From Tetragonia tetragonoides (taxonomy: Eukaryota > Streptophyta > Magnoliopsida > Caryophyllales > Aizoaceae), in NCBI GenBank assembly GCA_038025085.1, contig CM076140.1, forward strand, positions 25,142,501 through 25,206,500: a stretch of DNA of 64,000 bases. The letters run 5' to 3'. This document shows, piece by piece, positions 58,236 through 64,000 of this stretch. The notes under the pieces were generated by a model, which saw only the letters and a program-made list of their open reading frames with translations, did no database searches and had not been told where the DNA came from. How positions within the stretch are numbered: the stretch's first letter is position 1; every line of letters starts with the position of its first letter. The position numbers and the translations under genes are program-made.

Positions 58236-59761
58236 TCATCATTGACTTCATCATCATCATCATTGACTTCATCATCATAATCATCATCATCATCCACTCC
58301 ATCATTGTCATCATTCACTCCATTATCATCACCGTCATAATCATTATCGCTACTAATAACCAATGTTTCATATCTACGCTCAGGCACTTGTATTGGGGTT
58401 CCAATTGTTTGTTCCTCCCTCACACTACCTTTACATTAAAACTTCCCTTAGCACTGCCACTGCAACTGACACTATCCTTCACACTGACCCTACCACTGCC
58501 ACTGCCACAACCCTTAACCCATTCACTTCCACTCCCACAACCCTTCAAAACACTACCTTTAACCCTCCCACTATGACTTGGAGAAGATCTACCACTAACA
58601 ATCCTACTTCCCCTACCACCTCTGTCATTTATTCCCATAAACCTCTCAGGGTACCGCAACTCATGGGGAGCAACCTACAAATATTTAGTACATTAATATG
58701 TATAGTCTCTGATTTTAGTGAACATAAAAATGTAGGGAAACTATGCCAAACCTTATGACAAACAATTGGAGTCTTTCTGCTAATGATAAATCCTTGAACA
58801 AAATCCCTTTTGGTTCGTCAGGATGTCTTTCCCCATATCTCAAATCAGGGTCATCCAACAGGTACAATAGTATTGAAAACCCTCATATTAACTCTTTGTA
58901 ATTTCTCATAACTAACTTACAGAACTTTCAGCAAAACCATACCAATGCTTGACCATATTGCCTCGTTTCCTGATTGTAATCCTCACTAATAGCCAAATTC
59001 ATACTTTGTCTGCCCCATGCACTGAGCTTCGCCCTATATCCAAGCTTACCCCCCCAACCTATGAGTTGCTTCCTCTTTAGCCTATCTATGTAAAATATCT
59101 CCAAACAAAAAAGAATTAGTTTAGTATAACAAATCAAATAAGCTAATTAACCATCAATTTATATAGCAAATTTTAAGACATCTAACCATTAGCAATACTA
59201 GGCAACCACCATACACACTTGACTCAGTCTTCACCGCACCATCAAAAACCAATTGTTCCTTCTTCACTCTTACCTTCTTTCTAGCTACACACAACTCACT
59301 CAAAACAAAAGTTCCCCAATCATACTCAATTGCATCCCCAATACTCAAAGCAATCTTCAAAACCCTTAAACTTATGTAATTCCCTTGCAGTGGGCACAAA
59401 AATGTGCCTAATACATACACAAGAAAATGTGTTTTGAACTACTCATACTAAATATCCTTTTGTATATGCACCTCAATACAACATTTGGATGTATATTCAA
59501 TTGTCCAACTTCTTTTGACATCCTCTCATACATCTCTTTCAATGCATTATATGCATCAATGTTTTTAACTGCATCACAAACTGGCAACACCCCGCTACGA
59601 AGACTAAGTATCCACGACACATCATTAGTTGTCAATTCAAGCTCCACATTCTCCCTTAATTTTAGCTTTGATGTTCTGTCATCAAATCTGTCCACAACCC
59701 AAACAGCAAATTCACGATCCATCTTCAAACAATCCATTTCAAGTATGGAACCAAATCCCAT
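58236..59761 (-). pseudogene. N-terminal half of the Ulp1-type gene split by element D
   Basis: From ATG 59761 the minus strand encodes MGFGSILEMDCLKMDREFAV, VWVVDRFDDRT and ELELTTNDVSWILSLRSG, a DUF1985/PMD-like N-terminal region. A second exon (about 59405-59184) has LGTFLCPLQGNYIS and EYDWGTFVLSEL. A third (about 59102-58925) reads IFYIDRLKRKQLIGWGGKLGYRAKLSAWG. A linker and a strongly Asp-rich stretch (about 58360-58241) run into element D. Such N-terminal regions are commonly fused to Ulp1 domains in plant transposon-borne genes. Introns are inferred from GT and AG ends. There is at least one in-frame stop near 58925. Confidence 0.6.
58241..58362. repeat. Imperfect TCA/ATC triplet repeat encoding Asp-rich linker
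   Basis: TCATCATCA runs broken by TGACT and CACTCC. The continuation on the other side of element D is the ATC run at 46363-46393. Confidence 0.85.
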
Positions 59762-59783
59762 TTCAATAACCCATTGCTTCTAA

Positions 59784-60392
59784 TGTTCAGTCAATTTTTT
59801 TTCAGACCAGCTACTTTCTCGGGTCATGACCTCATGTTAGGTACATGTTGCCTTTTCCACTTTCCCTTATTTTATTCTAACTTCTCGGATGATTGTACAT
59901 TCCACTTCCCATCCTTTTTTCTAACTACAATTTTCCTAGCCCCCCCCCATATATGTTACATATGTATTAAAACTAATTAATGACAATATTCCAACCACTT
60001 GCCCAACACAAAACTGCCAAATTCACAACTACTGATTTAAAACCATTTCATGGTACTCTCTCAAGTACAATACCTCTTATAAAATGACAAGTAAAATACC
60101 TCTTACAAAATGAAAAGTACAAAACCTCTTATACAGTCAAGTCTCTACCAATAACAAGGTTATTTTAACAGCAATTTTAACTACATGCAAAAAACTATCT
60201 ATTATTATTCATCAAATAAAATTAAAACACTTCAACTGTAATAAAATTAATTTAACAATCTCATTAAATAACTCAACAATTTCAATTGTAATCCAATTAT
60301 TTACACACTCTCATAAATAATATCAATAATGTCGACATTCAAGTACATCAATTTCGCTTATCATTCAATTAATAAACGACTTCCTTTCTTAT
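59784..60392. other. AT-rich intergenic stretch
   Basis: No ORF beyond 68 codons and no repeat of note, apart from a twofold AAATGA(C/A)AAGTA segment near 60080. Confidence 0.45.
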
Positions 60393-60402
60393 GGGGGGAT
60401 AT

Positions 60403-60731
60403 TCGAGTACGCCCTCCGATTTGAATTCTCTGCCTCTAACAACGAAGCAGAATACGAGGCCTTGCTGACTGGCTTGCAAATGACCAAAATGGTAGGGGCA
60501 CAGAGAATATCTGTCATCATGGACTCACAATTAGTCGTGTCCCAAATCACATGGGACTATGAAGCAAGGGAGGAATTAATGAAGGCATACCTTCAGAAAG
60601 CCAAGGAAGAGATTTCTAAGTTCGAAGAATTCTCGATCAAACATGTGCTGAGGTCAGAAAACCAACAAGCAGACGCTCTGGCCAAACTAGCGACTTCGGC
60701 CATCAATGGACTTCCAAGATCCATCATCTGA
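60403..60731 (+). pseudogene. Element E RNase H domain, N-terminally truncated
   Basis: FEYALRFEFSASNNEAEYEALLTGL, MDSQLVVSQI and ENQQADALAKLAT are the conserved blocks of the additional RNase H type found in Tat elements, with E, D and D catalytic positions. The first Asp-containing strand is missing. A TGA at 60729-60731 separates it from integrase in the same general frame. Confidence 0.82.
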
Positions 60732-60734
60732 GAG

Positions 60735-61874
60735 GTCCTCAGAGAAAAAAGCATTGCCAAAGCTCAAGAAGTATTCTTGCTCGACAGATCGGAAACACGG
60801 ATGGATCCCATAGTCAGCTACCTCAGAGATGGGGTCCTACCAGAGAATGAAAAGGAAAAAGGTCGACTCAAGGAACATGCCAAATGGTTCATTTTGGTCG
60901 ATGGCATATTGTACAAACAAGCCTTCAATCAGCCATTGCTTCGATGTGTTACACCCTCCGAAGGAGCTGACATTTTGGACGATCTGTTCAATGGCATGTG
61001 CGGATCGCACATTGCTGGGAGGGCATTGGCAAGGAAGGTCCTAAGGACCGGGTATTTTTGGCCGACTATGAAATCTGACGCGCTAGGTTTGGTCACCCGA
61101 TGTAGGAAATGCCAAATGCACGCAGCGGTACAACGACAACCGGCGCTGAACTAATCACCCATCCTAGAACCACTCCCATTCCACCTCTCGGGGATGGACA
61201 TACTGGGACCTTTCCTTGAAGCGCCAGGGCAATTCAAATTCTTGGTGGTAGCCATTGACTACTTCACCAAATGGATCGAACCGAAGGCTCTGCGCCGCAT
61301 TGAGGAACAGGATGTGAGGAAGTTCATTTGGGAAAATTTAATCACCCCGCTTGGCATCCCTCGGGGGATTATATTCGACAATGGGCCTCAATTTGACAAC
61401 CCGAGCTTAAAGACATACCTTTAAGACCTAGGGATCAAAGCTCGATTCACAGCCGTAGCCCTACCCAAGTCCAATGGTTAAGCCGAATCTGCTAACAAGA
61501 TCATCCTAGGTGGACTGAAACGCAAATTAGATGCTTCTAAGGGATTGTGGGAAGAGAGACTCTACGAGGTCCTATGGTCCATCAGAACCACCACAAAGAA
61601 TGCCATAGGGGAAACCCCGTTCAGACTGGTGTGTGGATTGGAGGTTGTATTATCCATTGAGCTAGTCACCCCATCTCCTAGAGTAATCTCATATGATCCC
61701 GAAGAAGAGAGTACAGGTTAACAAGCTAAACAAGGAAAGATAACTCCCAACTAGGAGGGACCATACAAAATCACGGCGGTCATTCGACCAGGGACATACA
61801 GACTGGAAGATATGAGTGGCATCCCACTGCCAAGGGTGTGGAACCTCAACAACTTGAGGAAATTCTACATCTAA
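60735..61874 (+). pseudogene. Element E integrase
   Basis: The lead (DPIVSYLRDGVLP) and H2C2 domain (GSHIAGRALARKVLRTGYFWPTM then CRKC) are intact from 60777 to 61154. A TAA follows at 61152-61154. The core reads MDILGPF, FDNGPQFDN and, after TAA at 61422-61424, a region with ESANK. Catalytic D, D and E are all present but separated by stops. The C-terminal part reads [20 protein letters not shown] and ends KFYI TAA (61872-61874). It is a different subfamily from the A/B/C integrase. Confidence 0.84.
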
Positions 61875-62389
61875 AAAGGGTTGGCCTATTAACCCCCAAA
61901 ATCGGGCAAAAATGGGTTGGCGAATGCCAGCAAAAATCTACCCCAGGGTTCACAAATCCCTTCAACAATTGTCTATCCTTTTCCATGCTTCACAAATACC
62001 TTAAAAAATTGTCTACTGCATCAAGGAGTTTTTTGGCAATCCCATCAAAATTGTCCAAGTTGTAAAGGGTTAGGCGATCCTTTCAAAAATCGACCTCTAT
62101 AACGGGTGAGGACCTTGACAATACCTCTATCAATACAAACGGGTGGGAACCCTACAGCATCTTCGGTCAAAAATTATGTCTACACGACCATTAATTATTT
62201 GATTCTTCAAAGGAAATTAATTAACCAACGAGCTTGGGGGCATACACATATGCGTTTTGACACAATAACAAGCTCGTTGATCAATTAATCAAACATCAAC
62301 CGATGGCATAGACACGTAATGGGGGGCAAAGTATCTAATATTTTGGCAACCCTATTTTAAACCATTACGCATCTAACCATCAAACATTG
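61875..62389. other. 3' non-coding region of element E
   Basis: No gene. An imperfect inverted repeat around CCAACGAGCTTG (about 62222-62234) and CAAGCTCGTTG (about 62270-62280) could form a hairpin. Confidence 0.5.
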
Positions 62390-62590
62390 GGCCAAAATGG
62401 TCAAACGACCTAAGCCTTACATAAGGGCTAAAATGGTCAAACGACCTAAGCCTTACTTCGGGCTAAACTAGTCTAAATGACCTAAGCCTTACATCTTGCT
62501 CAGATGATCCAACGATCTTAAGCCCTGCAAGGTCCACACGACCTAAATCTAATCGCGGGCAAAATAGGTCGACGAACTTAGCCTCTACAT
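62390..62590. repeat. ~35-bp tandem repeats in element E
   Basis: Units like GGGCTAAAATGGTCAAACG then ACCTAAGCCTTACA start near 62391, 62427 and 62460 and decay over two or three further copies. Confidence 0.7.
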
Positions 62591-62972
62591 AAGCTTTATG
62601 TCTTGTGCGGGAAATTCTACAACTACTGGATGCTATCTTTAGGTCTTGCGGACAAGTACATCAGGCCAAGCGCCTAGTGTAAAATCGGGCTCAAAGCCTT
62701 ACATATAGACAGTACGAAAGGTCGATTGGCCAAGCCAAGACCCTAAAACAACAAAACATACAATTCACACGATGCAATACATTAGAACAAACGAAAGACG
62801 ATCAGAATTAGAAGATTAGCAAAAGGTTGATTTCATTCATCAATCAAAATATACAAGCCTCATCAGGCCAAGTTCCAAACGGTTACAGGCCTCAACAGGC
62901 CGACATCTCCATAAAAAAAAACAAAAAAGAAAAAGAAAAAGAAGGCAAAGAACTAAACTAAGAAAGACCCTA

Positions 62973-63590
62973 TCAAGGGGTAGGTTCGAGAGCAAGTTGG
63001 CGACCCTGGTCCCCACGAAGACGACTGTGCTCCTCAAGAAGGTGGCCCTGCTCCTCAAAAAGAGTATGCTGGCCGCTGGCCTTTATGAGGGCAGTCTTGT
63101 GATAAACAACATCCTTGCGGATAGCTGCCATTCGAGCAGTTTTGCTCTCCATTTCCTGCTTAATGGCCGCCATCCTCGACTCTTCCATCTTCAGCTCGAT
63201 GGCCAGGTCTTCCAGGTTGTGGTCGGCCACAGTCATCTTCTCGCATGCAGAAGCAAAGCGAGTCTGGTGATGCTTTCTAGTGGCCAGCGCTTCAACCCTC
63301 CGAGCATCAAGACTTTGAGGATCATAAGGGGTATCAGCGGCCAAGGGAGGAAGAAAACCTTCCCTCCTTCGACCAAACCTAAGGGCGTCAAGAGAGATGC
63401 AAAGGGTGCACCCGCAACGCTCCCCATTCTGGCGCTAATCCAGAGGCACATGAGTTATCTGGAACTCACTCGGCCCAGCCGAAGGATCGACCTTGGGCAC
63501 AATTGGGACCCCGCCCATCGTTATGGACAGACGAGGAGTGGATCTACCCCCAAATTCGAGTCTACGACTCTTTGGAACTAGTGAAGACAT
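62973..63590 (-). pseudogene. Antisense coiled-coil ORF of element E with one TAG
   Basis: ATG 63590 opens a 205-codon frame to 62973, with a single TAG at codon 52 (63435-63437). The second half is a long charged helix with heptad character (LEDLAIELKMEESRMAAIKQEMESKTARMAAIRKDV, in part). TATAAATA lies 117 bp upstream. It lies antisense between integrase and the expected 3' LTR, the same place as the PMD and DUF7745 genes of A/B/C, but is unrelated in sequence. Function is unknown. Confidence 0.55.
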
Positions 63591-63706
63591 GATATGATAC
63601 TCTTAGGCTGCTTTGAGAGCTTGTCAGGATCTTAAGAGGCTAGAGAGAGAAAGTGAAGGCAAGGAGTGGTGGTGAGAATGAATAAATTCCCAGCAACCCT
63701 AGGGGG

Positions 63707-63714
63707 TATTTATA
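63707..63714 (-). promoter_or_regulatory. TATA box of the antisense ORF in element E
   Basis: Minus-strand TATAAATA in a GGATTATAAATACCCCC context, 117 bp before the ATG. No GCCGCTAGCGGC palindrome is nearby. Confidence 0.55.
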
Positions 63715-63939
63715 ATCCTCGCAAGGGAGACGAACCGTCACCTCCAACCGGCGTTTGAGAGAGGAAGAATCTCAAGACCAAACTGACACGTGTAAAATCC
63801 TGATGGGGTGTGGCGGGATAGCCCAACCCTCACATATGTCAGAAGTAATTATTACGAAGGATAGCAATAGACACTTTGAAGAAAATCAGACTATACAACT
63901 TCTGATAAACAGAAAATGCTCGATCATACAAATAGTCGC

Positions 63940-63993
63940 ACCTCGAGTGTGGGGGCAGGGTCTACTTACCTCGTCACATTTTACACTCGAGGT
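63940..63993. other. Polypurine-like tract and 11-bp inverted repeat at the window edge
   Basis: GTGTGGGGGCAGG (63947-63959) is the likely polypurine tract. ACCTCGAGTGT (63940-63950) and ACACTCGAGGT (63983-63993) are exact reverse complements around it. The LTR start is not certain. Confidence 0.4.
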
Positions 63994-64000
63994 ATGATGA

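Larger units (their letters stand above)
60393..64000 (+). mobile_element. Element E: 5'-truncated Tat-like gypsy element
   Basis: The sequence starts abruptly inside an RNase H domain. It continues through integrase, a repeat-containing 3' region and an antisense ORF to a polypurine-like tract at the window edge. No LTR is visible; the 3' LTR may begin just before 64000. Confidence 0.8.

Noticed and set aside
58363..58758. Thr/Pro-rich plus-strand ORFs (58154-58758)
   Set aside because: They are the opposite strand of the Asp- and Ser/Gly-rich linker of the split Ulp1-type gene.

Overview
This is nuclear DNA of a flowering plant, very probably a eudicot, from a repeat-dense part of the genome. 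The evidence is gene content: Tat/Ogre-type Ty3/gypsy elements, a Tekay/Del-type chromovirus, a plant LINE fragment, plant mobile domain (PMD) genes and a plant-type Ulp1 gene. I see no bacterial-style operons, rRNA, tRNA or CRISPR. The species cannot be named from the sequence alone.

Layout. (1) 1-22480 holds a plus-strand gypsy element, here called C. Its 5' end lies outside the window and its 3' LTR is truncated. A second copy of the same family, element A (minus strand, 7131-19678), is inserted inside it and splits C's antisense PMD gene. (2) 22481-27804 is non-LTR DNA: a ~142-bp tandem array, a 24-bp inverted repeat, a small possibly cystatin-like ORF and a degraded LINE endonuclease. 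(3) 27805-40369 is a third copy, element B (plus strand), complete from LTR to LTR with the 5-bp target duplication ATTGG. (4) 40375-46393 is a gene-like stretch: a 123-bp tandem repeat, a broken XRCC3-like recombinase copy, a small two-exon gene of unknown function and the C-terminal half of an Ulp1-type cysteine protease gene. (5) 46394-58235 is a complete but degraded Tekay-like chromovirus, element D, inserted with duplication TCATC into an Asp-codon microsatellite of that Ulp1 gene. The N-terminal half of the gene resumes at 58236-59761. (6) 60393-64000 is the RNase H-integrase end of another Tat-like element, E, with an antisense coiled-coil ORF.

The main biology is the A/B/C family. 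Each copy is read gag - (protease) - integrase on one strand, with reverse transcriptase and RNase H missing and replaced by the same short AT-rich spacer. Each also carries two genes on the opposite strand between integrase and 3' LTR: a multi-exon PMD gene and a DUF7745/PMD-like gene. A palindrome, GCCGCTAGCGGC, and near copies of it cluster upstream of the TATA box at three places in the element: the LTR promoter and both antisense gene promoters. All three copies are now damaged by stops and frameshifts. Several stops are CAG to TAG, as expected from deamination of methylated cytosine.
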